Assembly (NCBI GenBank): GCA_963770915.1
Contig: CAVYRG010000001.1
Location: 3,844,001 to 3,908,000 of the forward strand
DNA from: PALSA-270 sp963770915
GTDB lineage: Bacteria; Acidobacteriota; Terriglobia; Terriglobales; Acidobacteriaceae
DNA length: 64,000 nucleotides
Direction of reading: 5' to 3'
Part shown: positions 25,604 through 34,153 of the stretch, piece by piece
How the letters are laid out: the number at the start of each line of letters is the position of its first letter
Numbering within the stretch: position 1 is the first letter of the stretch
The notes under the pieces: model-generated
Seen by the model: the letters and a program-made list of their open reading frames with translations, nothing else
The model's database searches: none
Told to the model about the DNA's origin: nothing
Program-made: the position numbers and the translations under genes

Positions 25604-27028
25604 TCAGGCAACCGCGGCTGGACTGTGGTCCTCAACCAGAGCCCGCAATCCTGGGCTTAGCGGCGGCAGGTAGTCTTCCCACCCCCACTCGCCTTCGCGG
25701 GTGGGAAACTCCGGATACCGCCGCTGCACTTCCTCTTCGAAATACATGCCCATGCGCGCCATCAAGCGCAAATTTCGCACGACGGTGCGGGCGATGCCAT
25801 CGGCAATGGACTCGCCGTCTTTGGCCATTTTTTCCAGGGCAGCCAGCAGGCGCGGCTCTAAATCCGGATCATCGGCATTCATCAGCAGGTCTTGATGGCC
25901 ACGATCGTTCATCAGGTTGCGGATGCGCTCGTCCATGGTGATGCCTGCAGAAGGAACAAGCGCGGGCATCGAGGTCACGATGCCGTGAAAACGCGAAGAA
26001 GCCATCATGTGCCCGGCGCGCAGGATGCTCACCATCTGGTACATATCGTAATCGGCCGAACTGAAGACCGGCAGCCCTCCTAATTTCTGGGAAATACGAT
26101 TGCATGCCCGAACATCCAGTTGCTCGGTGGCGGCGAGAACCGGAAAAACACTGTGGCGCTGGCGAAAGGCATCAACCGCGTTGGCGATGGCCGTAAGGTA
26201 GCGCTCAAAAGCGGCATCCACATCGGCGCCGGATTTGTGAAAGTAAACCGTGCGATAGTGGCTATCTTTGTAGGCGCCAGTGACGGCTCGCAATCCATAT
26301 TTTGTCAGCGACGGCGTCACCGGCCACCAGAAGGGATTGATCGGGCAGACGATGAGCACCGGCAGTTTGCCGTCCCATCCGGCATCCTGAAGCACCTTGC
26401 GCCCAAACTCGGGCGGCAGCGGCTCAAACGTCCAGGCGGTATCCGTGCCAAGTTCGGTGGGAACGCCGAGTTCGCGCAGCACAGTTCGGGATTCCTCGTT
26501 GCGCGTGATAATCAGGGAATTCTGGCAATAGCGGGCGCACATTTTACGGACGGGAGGATCCATAAACCCCGCCTCCGACCCGTATCCTACGGCCAATTTA
26601 TTCTGCGCTGCGGCGGTCCCGAGAGATCCGATGATCATCGTGGTCAGGGCGTTGGCGAACTTGCTCTTAAACGCCGACCCTTCCACCACTACCACGCCGT
26701 GATGTTTGGGAACTTCCCGCGCGACGAACGGTGGGAAGATATCGGGCAAATGGACTTGCTCGCCGCCCTCGAAATAGCCGCGGGTTAAGTCGAAATTCTG
26801 GCTCATGGCGGCGAACTCGACGTTCTCCACGCCCAGGATGTGGCGCAACTGCCGCAAGGTCTCTTCGGGACGAACGTCAGACCCCGTGTTCCGGGTGCCG
26901 TTGTAGCCGGCGAAAAGCAGTTTGAGCTTCTTGCCGGGTTGCCAGCGCTCTCCCTTGCCCAGCATCCAGGCAGTTTTGGCGCGCTCGATGTTGGCGCTCA
27001 CCCACGCCTCCAGGACGAAGTCCATCAT
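25604..27028 (-). CDS. Polysaccharide pyruvyl transferase family protein
   Basis: The protein has about 474 residues. LKLLFAGYNGTRNTGSDVRPEETLRQL opens the family domain, followed by GTDTAWTFEPLPPEF, SSADYDMYQMVSILRAGHMMASSRFHGIVTSMPALVPS and a C-terminal extension. The SSRFHGI segment is the conserved core of the CsaB/WcaK-type pyruvyl transferase family, which moves pyruvate from PEP to a sugar hydroxyl. It is unusual in a fatty-acyl operon and may modify a sugar or glycerol head group. ATG 27028 overlaps the preceding stop (ATGATG); an earlier ATG at 27058 lacks ribosome spacing. Confidence 0.82.
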   Translation of the reverse strand: MMDFVLEAWVSANIERAKTAWMLGKGERWQPGKKLKLLFAGYNGTRNTGSDVRPEETLRQLRHILGVENVEFAAMSQNFDLTRGYFEGGEQVHLPDIFPPFVAREVPKHHGVVVVEGSAFKSKFANALTTMIIGSLGTAAAQNKLAVGYGSEAGFMDPPVRKMCARYCQNSLIITRNEESRTVLRELGVPTELGTDTAWTFEPLPPEFGRKVLQDAGWDGKLPVLIVCPINPFWWPVTPSLTKYGLRAVTGAYKDSHYRTVYFHKSGADVDAAFERYLTAIANAVDAFRQRHSVFPVLAATEQLDVRACNRISQKLGGLPVFSSADYDMYQMVSILRAGHMMASSRFHGIVTSMPALVPSAGITMDERIRNLMNDRGHQDLLMNADDPDLEPRLLAALEKMAKDGESIADGIARTVVRNLRLMARMGMYFEEEVQRRYPEFPTREGEWGWEDYLPPLSPGLRALVEDHSPAAVA

Positions 27029-28158
27029 GCCGCCGACCCCCCCGCCCTTGCTGGCCATTCCTTGTAGTTATAGGTGCAGCTGGTCTGGCGGCTGAATTCC
27101 AGCAGCGGATAGCTATATTGCGAAAACGGCGCCGGCTCACGCCCAAGTTCAGCAGTGACGCGGGTGTTGTCGAACACCGTATTCCAGGTCAGATACGGCA
27201 TAAAAACCTTCATCAGAGCCGCGCCCCGGCCTAACGAATTTCGCCGATTGGACAAGCTGCCCACCGCTCCGGCAAACGGCTGTTCCAAAAACGGAACAAA
27301 CATCGGTGGCCGTTTCTTGCGCGCCGCGGCTAGCGCCGCCGTCAGCTCGCGGAACGTCTGCGACTTCGTTCCCGACGAAAGATGATAAGTATCGTGCAAT
27401 GACTGAGTTTTCTGGTGCAAGGTTGCGATTGCGTCGGCCACGAAATCGACGTTCACAATATCAATCTTGTCATTGGCGCGGAATGGTAGCACGGGAAGGC
27501 CGGCCAAAAACACAAACGCCTTCACCATATCGAATTGCGTAGTTTGCCCGTAGCGGCTATCGCCGAGCACGATGCTGGGGCGGAAGATGGTCTTCGGCAC
27601 GTCCGGCAGCAATTGCCGGATCATGTGTTCGCAGAACTTCTTGGTGCGCGCGTAGGGATCGTAGTCGGAACGGTCCCAGTCAATTGACTTATCTTCGGTG
27701 ACAACTTCATTGCTCCGCTGCCCCGCTACGGCCACCGTGCTCACATGGCTGAAACGGCGCAGGCCGTGATAGTAATCGGCGCTGCGGGCCAATTGCAGGA
27801 CCTCTAGCGTGCCGCGCAGATTCACGTTGAGGCAGCTTTTTTCCGATTTTCGGTTTAGAGAAGCGGCGCAGTGAATTACAGAGTTCGTGTTGTGGACCAG
27901 CCGGTCATAGTCATCGCGCGCCAAGCCAAACTGGGGGGCGGTCAGATCGCCAAGGAAGATTCGAACCCGCGTCTGCAGGTGCTCATAGAAACGGGGGAAA
28001 TCCATGTGGAGCTGCAGAGCCTTCCACAGGCGCTCTTCGGCTTCGCGCGGGCTGCGAGCCCGGACCAGCAGGTTCAATCCGGCGTCGTAGCCTTCCAGCA
28101 GGTTGGCGGCGACATGCGCGCCGATGTATCCGGTGGAACCGGTCAGGAATATGGCCAC
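27025..28158 (-). CDS. Thioester-reductase-like extended SDR
   Basis: The 377-residue protein has the NAD(P) motif FLTGSTGYIGAHVAANLL, HCAASLNRKSEKSCLNVNLRGT, SHVSTVAVAG and the catalytic YARTK. This is the pattern of thioester reductase domains and fatty acyl reductases (NAD_binding_4), which release acyl chains from CoA or ACP as aldehyde or alcohol. It overlaps the end of the larger reductase gene by 16 bases and the following gene by four. Its C-terminus (about 270-377) is not a recognised domain. Confidence 0.85.
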   Translation of the reverse strand: MAIFLTGSTGYIGAHVAANLLEGYDAGLNLLVRARSPREAEERLWKALQLHMDFPRFYEHLQTRVRIFLGDLTAPQFGLARDDYDRLVHNTNSVIHCAASLNRKSEKSCLNVNLRGTLEVLQLARSADYYHGLRRFSHVSTVAVAGQRSNEVVTEDKSIDWDRSDYDPYARTKKFCEHMIRQLLPDVPKTIFRPSIVLGDSRYGQTTQFDMVKAFVFLAGLPVLPFRANDKIDIVNVDFVADAIATLHQKTQSLHDTYHLSSGTKSQTFRELTAALAAARKKRPPMFVPFLEQPFAGAVGSLSNRRNSLGRGAALMKVFMPYLTWNTVFDNTRVTAELGREPAPFSQYSYPLLEFSRQTSCTYNYKEWPARAGGSAA

Positions 28159-30491
28159 GTTGCTCCGTTTGTTCCTGTGTTCACGGTTTCGCCGCGCTCG
28201 CCAGCAGCGGGCATCTCAAAACTGCGCTCCGGCCGCGCTTCCAGCGGGCGTCCTTCGATGAGAGGATACGTCCATTTGCGTAGGGCAGGAATGTGAATAT
28301 TGATCCAGTACTCCCACCAGTCAATCTCGCGCGTAGCGTAGCCGAAGGGGCGTTTTTCCTCCGCCACCAGCGCGTGGGAGAGCTTTTCCACGTTGTCCGC
28401 CACGAAATCATGTTCGTTGAGCAGGATGAACGGCTCGAAGAGCTGAATCAGCTTGTGCACGCGTTCGAGACTGCGTTCCGTTTTCGCCAGCGGCGGCTTG
28501 CGCAGAGGTAAGGGAGACATGATCCGCTGGATGGAGCGGATGATCGCGATCTGCGCCGGAGCCGACATTCTGCGATAGCGGCCTTTCGAAACCGGAATGG
28601 CGTCAAAGCGCAAGCGCAGCCACGACTCGAGGCCTTCCTGAGCGCGGTAGTGCTTGCGGTGGGCCAGCGAAGTCAGTTCAATGGAGCGCCGCATGTCGCA
28701 GGGATTGGTGACCGAAGTCGCCAACTGGTAGACCGTATCATGGCGCCGCGCCACGATGGCTGCAGCCACGAGGGTCATGCCACGGCAGACCGAATCGACC
28801 GGCACAATATCCAGCCGTTTGCGTTCGTTGGTGGGAAGCTGACGGAAATAAGTCCCCAGCAGATAGGACAACGACGCGGAAGTATTGATGCCCTCATTCC
28901 ATCCTGCGAAGGGCTCTTCAATCGAAGTTTCGACAATAGCGGGACGAACCACCGCGATGGGCAGGCCGGCGCCGTACTTGTGAATCAAGGATTCGGCCAG
29001 GCTCTTCGTCAACGTATAAGTGTTCGGCCAACCTAGTTCCTGGGCCCGCTTGGTTCCCGCTTCGGTGAGGTAGTTGCGCAGCCAGCGCACACGGTTCTTG
29101 CGAATCTGGTTCTCGAGAGCCGCGCCCTGCAGGTCCTTGGCGGCATGTTCCTTGCCCACCGCCTGGCGCCGAAGTTCCGCGGTAACTTCCGGGCTTTCGG
29201 CCTTCTGCTCGGCGTTTCTTACGAACTCATGCAAGGCTTGCCATTCCTTCTCAGCCTCAAAGTCTTTCAAACCCGCGGGCGTGTAGTTGGGGCGCAGCCG
29301 CTCGCCCACTCGTCCATCCCGCCCGCCGGCCACGTAGCAAGTGGAAAGATGGAGCAGACCGGCATGGTCCGATTGGCGGACAAAGTCAAGAATGTGAATA
29401 GCCGCGTCCACATTGGTGATCAAAGCATCTCGCAGATCAGGATTAAAATCGGTCAATCCCGAGCTGTTGATCACCAGGTCCAGCTTTTGCCGCAGCATCG
29501 CAGCGACCTCAGGCGCCAGCCCAAGGCCCGGCGTGGCCACGTCGCCCTCCACCACTTCCACGCGTTCAGCCACGAACCGCGGAAGATTGGCGCCATGAAG
29601 CTCATAGAGCGGATCAAATACCGGCGACTCCTCTACCAGCCGCTCGAACCGCCGTTGCGCCGAATTCGATTTCTGCCGCCGGATGAGCAGGTAAATGCGC
29701 CCAATTTCCGGCAAATCCATGAGCGTATCCGCCAGCCACACCTTCCCGATGAACCCGGTGACGCCAATGAGCAGGATGTGTTTTCCAGCCAGGTTCTGGC
29801 GCACCGAAAACGGCTCGGATTGGCGGCGCTCGCCGTAAAGCACAATGGGCCGCTGACGTACCGTTCTTTCGCGGCCAGCGGGTACCACTGCGGCGTGCAA
29901 TGCCCCGGCGCTGCGCAACCCTAGATCGAGAGCCAAACGGGCGGCCTCGCGGCGCCCGTCGGCGCCGCCTTCCCGAATACGGGCAAAGACTCCTCGCGGT
30001 CGAATGACAGGCTCCAGCAACCGTCCAGTGGCGATGCCGTCGCGAAACTCAAGCCGGTTGGCAATCACCCAATTCACTCCCAGGTGGCGCGCCAGCGGGC
30101 GCATCACCTGTTCCAGACCCTGGCTGACAAGAACGACATGCGCCCCAGAATCAACCACTTCCCTCAGTTTGCGCACGCCCGCCGCCCGGAGGAAAGGCTC
30201 CATCTCATACTTGAAGTACTCTTCGCCCAGCAGGTCCAGCCGGTCGCGGCTAACGCCGCGAAGCACGGTGTGCACCACCCGTGTAGCAAATTTTCGGTTT
30301 GTGGCGTAGAGAAACGGCCGCAGCGCCGCCATCAGCAGGACCAGGCCGCGACGGATCCAGCGCTCGGCGAAAGTCTGGGCATTCCAGGTGAAAAAGGCCA
30401 CCGGTCGTACCGTGGTCAATTCCAACAGGCTGCCTTCCACCCGCCAGTAAACCCAGGAGGCGGGCCCGGTATTGTAATTAGACTGTTCCAC
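28143..30491 (-). CDS. Fatty acyl reductase with an N-terminal degenerate HAD-like domain
   Basis: The protein has 782 residues. Residues 1-225 resemble an HAD-IB hydrolase (HVVLVSQGLEQVMRPLARHLGVNWVIANRLEF, with DGIATGRL). Motif I reads WRVEGSL (16-22), where FDxDGT is expected, so the nucleophile Asp is replaced by Arg and the second Asp by Glu. Residues 238-782 are a fatty acyl-CoA reductase: GKHILLIGVTGFIGKVW, INSSGLTDFNPDLRDAL, YTLTK, and a C-terminal FAR/sterile-type domain to FGYATREIDWW. It should reduce an acyl thioester to an alcohol. GTG 30491 has GGGGA upstream. It is the first gene of the lipid operon. Confidence 0.88.
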   Translation of the reverse strand: MEQSNYNTGPASWVYWRVEGSLLELTTVRPVAFFTWNAQTFAERWIRRGLVLLMAALRPFLYATNRKFATRVVHTVLRGVSRDRLDLLGEEYFKYEMEPFLRAAGVRKLREVVDSGAHVVLVSQGLEQVMRPLARHLGVNWVIANRLEFRDGIATGRLLEPVIRPRGVFARIREGGADGRREAARLALDLGLRSAGALHAAVVPAGRERTVRQRPIVLYGERRQSEPFSVRQNLAGKHILLIGVTGFIGKVWLADTLMDLPEIGRIYLLIRRQKSNSAQRRFERLVEESPVFDPLYELHGANLPRFVAERVEVVEGDVATPGLGLAPEVAAMLRQKLDLVINSSGLTDFNPDLRDALITNVDAAIHILDFVRQSDHAGLLHLSTCYVAGGRDGRVGERLRPNYTPAGLKDFEAEKEWQALHEFVRNAEQKAESPEVTAELRRQAVGKEHAAKDLQGAALENQIRKNRVRWLRNYLTEAGTKRAQELGWPNTYTLTKSLAESLIHKYGAGLPIAVVRPAIVETSIEEPFAGWNEGINTSASLSYLLGTYFRQLPTNERKRLDIVPVDSVCRGMTLVAAAIVARRHDTVYQLATSVTNPCDMRRSIELTSLAHRKHYRAQEGLESWLRLRFDAIPVSKGRYRRMSAPAQIAIIRSIQRIMSPLPLRKPPLAKTERSLERVHKLIQLFEPFILLNEHDFVADNVEKLSHALVAEEKRPFGYATREIDWWEYWINIHIPALRKWTYPLIEGRPLEARPERSFEMPAAGERGETVNTGTNGATWPYS

Positions 30492-30499
30492 TTCGTTGT

Positions 30500-30540
30500 C
30501 CCCGCGATGTCGGGGCTAGGCAGTCCTCCCAAAGGGGAGG
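30500..30540. repeat. Twin-hairpin element in front of the lipid operon
   Basis: Two hairpins stand side by side: CCCCG-CGATGT-CGGGG (30500-30515) and CCTCCC-AAAG-GGGAGG (30525-30540). They begin 9 bases upstream of the first codon of the fatty acyl reductase gene. They may form a 5' leader structure or be a REP-like dispersed repeat. Confidence 0.55.
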
Positions 30541-30722
30541 CTTGAAGTCTCCTATTGTAATCAATAGGACCCAAAGGGCTAGGAAAAATGGTCAACAGGG
30601 TGCCGGGCCGATTAGCGGGCTTCTAGTCAGCCAAAGCGGCCTCGATGGTCCTGGTCTCCCCGCGAGCCGGCTCGCCACTCATTGTAAAATAAAGGTTTAT
30701 CTGCCAACCGAAAGATTGCGCT

Positions 30723-33461
30723 ATGCCCCAGGAAGAAAAGAACGCAGCTCGCGACGATCGCTATGATGCTCAGGCCGTAGAAGGCAAGTGGTCGAAGCTC
30801 TGGCAGGATTCGGCTTTATTTGCCGCAGAAGCCAACTCAAGCAAGCCCAAATATTACGTCCTAGAAATGCTGCCCTATCCTTCCGGGGCGCTGCATATGG
30901 GCCATGTGCGCAACTACGCCATCGGCGACGCACTTGCGCGCTACATGTGGATGAACGGCTACAACGTGCTGCATCCCATGGGCTGGGATTCCTTCGGTTT
31001 GCCGGCGGAAAACGCCGCCATAGCGAATCAGACCCCGCCGCGCGAGTGGACGCTGCGCAATATCGCCAACATGAAGGCGCAGATGAAGCGGCTGGGCTTC
31101 GCCTATGACTGGTCGCGCGAGGTGACCACTTGCTTTCCCGAGTACTACCGCTGGAACCAGTGGTTCTTCCTCAAGCTCTACGAGCGCGGGCTGGCGTATC
31201 GCAAGAAGAGCAAAGTCAATTGGTGCCCGAAGTGCGCCACGGTGCTCGCCAATGAGCAAGTGGTGGGCGGCTGCTGCTGGCGGCACGAGGATACGCCGGT
31301 CGAGCAGCGGGAGTTGGAGCAGTGGTTTTTGCGCACGACACATTATGCCGATGAACTGCTCCGCGATCTGGACAGGCTCGACGGCTGGCCGGAAAAAGTG
31401 CGCATCATGCAGCGAAATTGGATCGGCCGCAGCGAGGGCACGCTGGTGGATTTCAAGCTGGACGGCGCGGCGCAGCTCTCAGGAACGGTCAAGCGATTGA
31501 TATCCAAACGCCTGGGAATTGATGAAGCCGAAGTAACCCTAAGCGCTTCGCTTTTGGACGGTCTGGGCGCCGTTAAGCTGGATCCGGTCGAAATGGTGAT
31601 GGCGCTGGAAGAAGCTTTTGACCTGAAAATATCCGAGGCGGACGCGGAGAAGATTCGTGCCGGACTACGAACCGCAGATTCTGCAATTCCGGTCTTTACC
31701 ACCCGTGTCGACACCATCTTCGGGGCGACATCGGTGCAGCTTGCGCCGGAGCATCCATTGCTCTCTGATCTGACGGCCGAAGCTCCTGATCTGCGCGCCA
31801 AAGTCGACAAACTGATCGCCGAGCAGCGCAAAGCCAAAGAAATCGGCGACATTGGGGAGATTGAAAAGCATGGCGTGAATACCGGGCGCTTCGCCATCAA
31901 TCCGTATAACGGCGAGAAAGTGCCGATCTGGGTGGCGAATTACATTCTGATGGACTACGGCACCGGTGCGATCATGAGCGTTCCGGCCCATGATGAAAGG
32001 GATTTTGAGTTCGCAAAGAAGTATGGGATCGAGATTCGAGAAGTAATCGTGCCAGCAGCAGAAGCGGGCGGGGGCGCCCGCTCCACACCCGAGCTGCCTT
32101 TTACTACACACGACGGCAAGCTCGTGAATTCCGGCGAGTTCACTGGCCTGGGCTGCGATGACGCGATCAAGAAGATGTCGGCCTACGCGGAAAAGCACGG
32201 CTTCGGCAAAGCGACGGTTACGTTTCGTTTGAAAGATTGGGGGATTTCGCGGCAGCGTTACTGGGGTACGCCCATCCCGATGGTTCATTGCGACAAGGAC
32301 GGCGTGGTCCCGGTCAACGAAAAAGATTTGCCGGTAATTCTGCCAGACAACGTCGATATCACACTGACCGGAGGCTCGCCGCTTGGGCGGGTACCCGAGT
32401 TTGTGAACACCACCTGCCCGAAGTGTGGCGGCTCGGCGCGGCGTGAGACCGACACGATGGACACCTTCGTCGATTCGTCCTGGTATTTCTACCGCTACAC
32501 CGACCCGCACGACGACAAGGCTCCGTTCGATGCCAAGACGGCGGAATACTGGTTTGGCGATTGCGGCATCGATCAATACATAGGGGGCGTGGAGCACGCC
32601 ATCCTACACCTGATCTACTCGCGCTTCTGGACCAAGTTCATGCGCGACCTGGGCCTTGTCAAGAATGATGAACCGGTCGAGCGCTTGTTCACGCAGGGCA
32701 TGGTCATCAAAGACGGCGCGAAGATGTCGAAAAGCTTGGGCAACGTCGTCTCGCCGGATGAGATGGTTGCGCGCTACGGCGCCGACGCTGCTCGGCTCTA
32801 TAGCCTATTCGCGGCGCCGCCGGATCGCGATTTGGACTGGCAGGATACCGGCATCGAGGGCATTCAGCGGTTCTTGAACCGGGTGTATCGGTATGTCGTG
32901 CGCAACGCACACCGATCGCCCGCACCGGGCCCTGCGAACCTGGCCGCGGACTATCGCGGCGTACAACGCAAACTGCACCAGACCATCAAGCGCGTCAGCG
33001 ACGACTTTCAAGGCCGCTGGCACTTCAACACCTGCATCGCAGCTGTCATGGAATTGGTGAACGCGCTTTACGCTTTTGAGGACGGGTTGGCGGGAATGCC
33101 TCCTCCGCCGGAAGCGTTGCCGGTTTTGGCGGATGCGCAAAGAGACTTAGTTCTTCTGCTTGCCCCGTTCGCGCCGTATCTTGCCCATGAACTCTGGGAG
33201 ATGCTAGGAAAAGAAGGCGATCTTCTGAAAGCATCCTGGCCGAAGTACGATCCTGAGCTTGCGAAGGAAGACCAGATTGAATATCCGGTGCAAGTGAATG
33301 GGAAACTGCGGGGACGAGTAATTCTGTTTGCTGGTGCTCCCGAAGAATTCGTCCTTCAGGAGGCCGAGAAGAATGAAAAGGTTATTGCGGCGATTGGCGG
33401 CAAGCCAATCGTAAAGAGAATTTTTGTTCCCGGCAAACTGGTCAACATCGTGGTGCGATAG
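30723..33461 (+). CDS. leuS: Leucyl-tRNA synthetase with an ACP-like insertion
   Basis: This 912-residue class I synthetase has PYPSGALHMGH (HIGH motif, 51-61), GAKMSKSLGNV (KMSKS, about 665), zinc-knuckle segments CPKC with GGCCWRH, and TCPKCGG. The editing domain (CP1) includes VFTTRVDTIFGATS and VPAHDERDFEF. It attaches leucine to tRNA-Leu and clears mischarged products. It is about 45-50 residues longer than common bacterial LeuRS because of an insertion (about 250-318) between GRSEGTLVDFKLDG and IPVFTTR, described separately. Apart from that the enzyme looks complete. No ribosome site stands out; a TAAAAT at 30685-30690 may be the -10. Confidence 0.97.
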   Translation: MPQEEKNAARDDRYDAQAVEGKWSKLWQDSALFAAEANSSKPKYYVLEMLPYPSGALHMGHVRNYAIGDALARYMWMNGYNVLHPMGWDSFGLPAENAAIANQTPPREWTLRNIANMKAQMKRLGFAYDWSREVTTCFPEYYRWNQWFFLKLYERGLAYRKKSKVNWCPKCATVLANEQVVGGCCWRHEDTPVEQRELEQWFLRTTHYADELLRDLDRLDGWPEKVRIMQRNWIGRSEGTLVDFKLDGAAQLSGTVKRLISKRLGIDEAEVTLSASLLDGLGAVKLDPVEMVMALEEAFDLKISEADAEKIRAGLRTADSAIPVFTTRVDTIFGATSVQLAPEHPLLSDLTAEAPDLRAKVDKLIAEQRKAKEIGDIGEIEKHGVNTGRFAINPYNGEKVPIWVANYILMDYGTGAIMSVPAHDERDFEFAKKYGIEIREVIVPAAEAGGGARSTPELPFTTHDGKLVNSGEFTGLGCDDAIKKMSAYAEKHGFGKATVTFRLKDWGISRQRYWGTPIPMVHCDKDGVVPVNEKDLPVILPDNVDITLTGGSPLGRVPEFVNTTCPKCGGSARRETDTMDTFVDSSWYFYRYTDPHDDKAPFDAKTAEYWFGDCGIDQYIGGVEHAILHLIYSRFWTKFMRDLGLVKNDEPVERLFTQGMVIKDGAKMSKSLGNVVSPDEMVARYGADAARLYSLFAAPPDRDLDWQDTGIEGIQRFLNRVYRYVVRNAHRSPAPGPANLAADYRGVQRKLHQTIKRVSDDFQGRWHFNTCIAAVMELVNALYAFEDGLAGMPPPPEALPVLADAQRDLVLLLAPFAPYLAHELWEMLGKEGDLLKASWPKYDPELAKEDQIEYPVQVNGKLRGRVILFAGAPEEFVLQEAEKNEKVIAAIGGKPIVKRIFVPGKLVNIVVR
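31470..31676 (+). other. ACP-like domain inserted in leuS, lacking the prosthetic-group serine
   Basis: Residues 250-318 of LeuRS read as an acyl carrier protein. VKRLISKRLGIDEAEVT matches helix I, LLDGLGAVKLDPVEMVMALEE matches helix II with its recognition loop, and AFDLKISEADAEKI matches helix III. Compared from memory with E. coli AcpP, about 30 of 56 positions are identical. The Asp-Ser-Leu of ACP is replaced by Val284-Lys285-Leu286, so phosphopantetheine cannot be attached. Helix IV is mostly missing. The segment is in frame, flanked by intact LeuRS sequence, and by eye less GC-rich than its flanks. The role is unknown; it may bind partners of ACP. Confidence 0.8.
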
Positions 33462-33481
33462 TTCGTGGCCCTGAACCCAAC

Positions 33482-33504
33482 AAAAAAGCGGGCTCTCGCC
33501 CGCT
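33482..33504 (-). terminator. Terminator of the minus-strand gene at 33538, possibly bidirectional
   Basis: GCGGGC-TCTC-GCCCGC (33488-33503) is preceded on the plus strand by AAAAAA. It thus reads as a hairpin plus T-run on the minus strand. It also sits 20-40 bases behind leuS on the plus strand, where only TTT follows. Confidence 0.8.
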
Positions 33505-33537
33505 GCGTTTGCGAAATTGGTTTTCCGCCAGGCTGAA

Positions 33538-33924
33538 CTACTTAGCCTGCGGCATTGCGTTACTTTTGGCCATCACGGACGGCCGCAGCACCAGCGCCTC
33601 GGTTCGGTTGTTGAAATCGATCTCATCGATGCGCTTATTCTTGCCAGTCGCCGGGTTGAGGACCACGTCATTGTAGGGCGACGGTTTGGAATGGTTGACG
33701 AGTTCCGCCGAAGTAGTCGCCAACGTCTTTCCGTGCTGCATGAAGTTCACCGTAACGTGCTTGCCGGTGCCGTTCCACTCTACCTTGTAATCTCCCGGCT
33801 TAAGGTGAGCAGAACCAACCACGGCGGGATCGGGAAGATTCATGCTGCCTCGATCCCTGTCCGCCGCAAACGCGCTGAGGGCAAACAGCGCGACCGTCAA
33901 CATCAGATACTTCGCGTACTTCAT
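33538..33924 (-). CDS. Small secreted protein of unknown function
   Basis: The 128-residue protein has a clear signal peptide (MKYAKYLMLTVALFALSAFA). The mature part is about 108 residues of beta character: LKPGDYKVEWNGTGKHVTVNFMQHGKTLATTSAELVNH. AGGAGG lies seven bases before ATG 33924, which fixes the start. The LKPGDY-VEW-G pattern recurs in small Acidobacteria exported proteins. I cannot assign a function. It is monocistronic with its own terminator. Confidence 0.75.
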   Translation of the reverse strand: MKYAKYLMLTVALFALSAFAADRDRGSMNLPDPAVVGSAHLKPGDYKVEWNGTGKHVTVNFMQHGKTLATTSAELVNHSKPSPYNDVVLNPATGKNKRIDEIDFNNRTEALVLRPSVMAKSNAMPQAK

Positions 33925-34153
33925 GAATAACCTCCTGGGGTTGTGTTCCTCGTGAGCGCAGAAACCACGTGACAGCGCGGAGTGCGCCGCGGGCCGACAC
34001 AGCTCAGATAAAAGTGACCGTCTCTTGGAAAGATGCGAACCATTCGGGCGAGGTTGCACTAGCATGAATCAGCAAAAACGAGATGCGGAAATCTCCGGTG
34101 GAAATCTCACCTGACCGGAGTGACTTCAAGAATTGCGTTATCCTGAACGAGAT

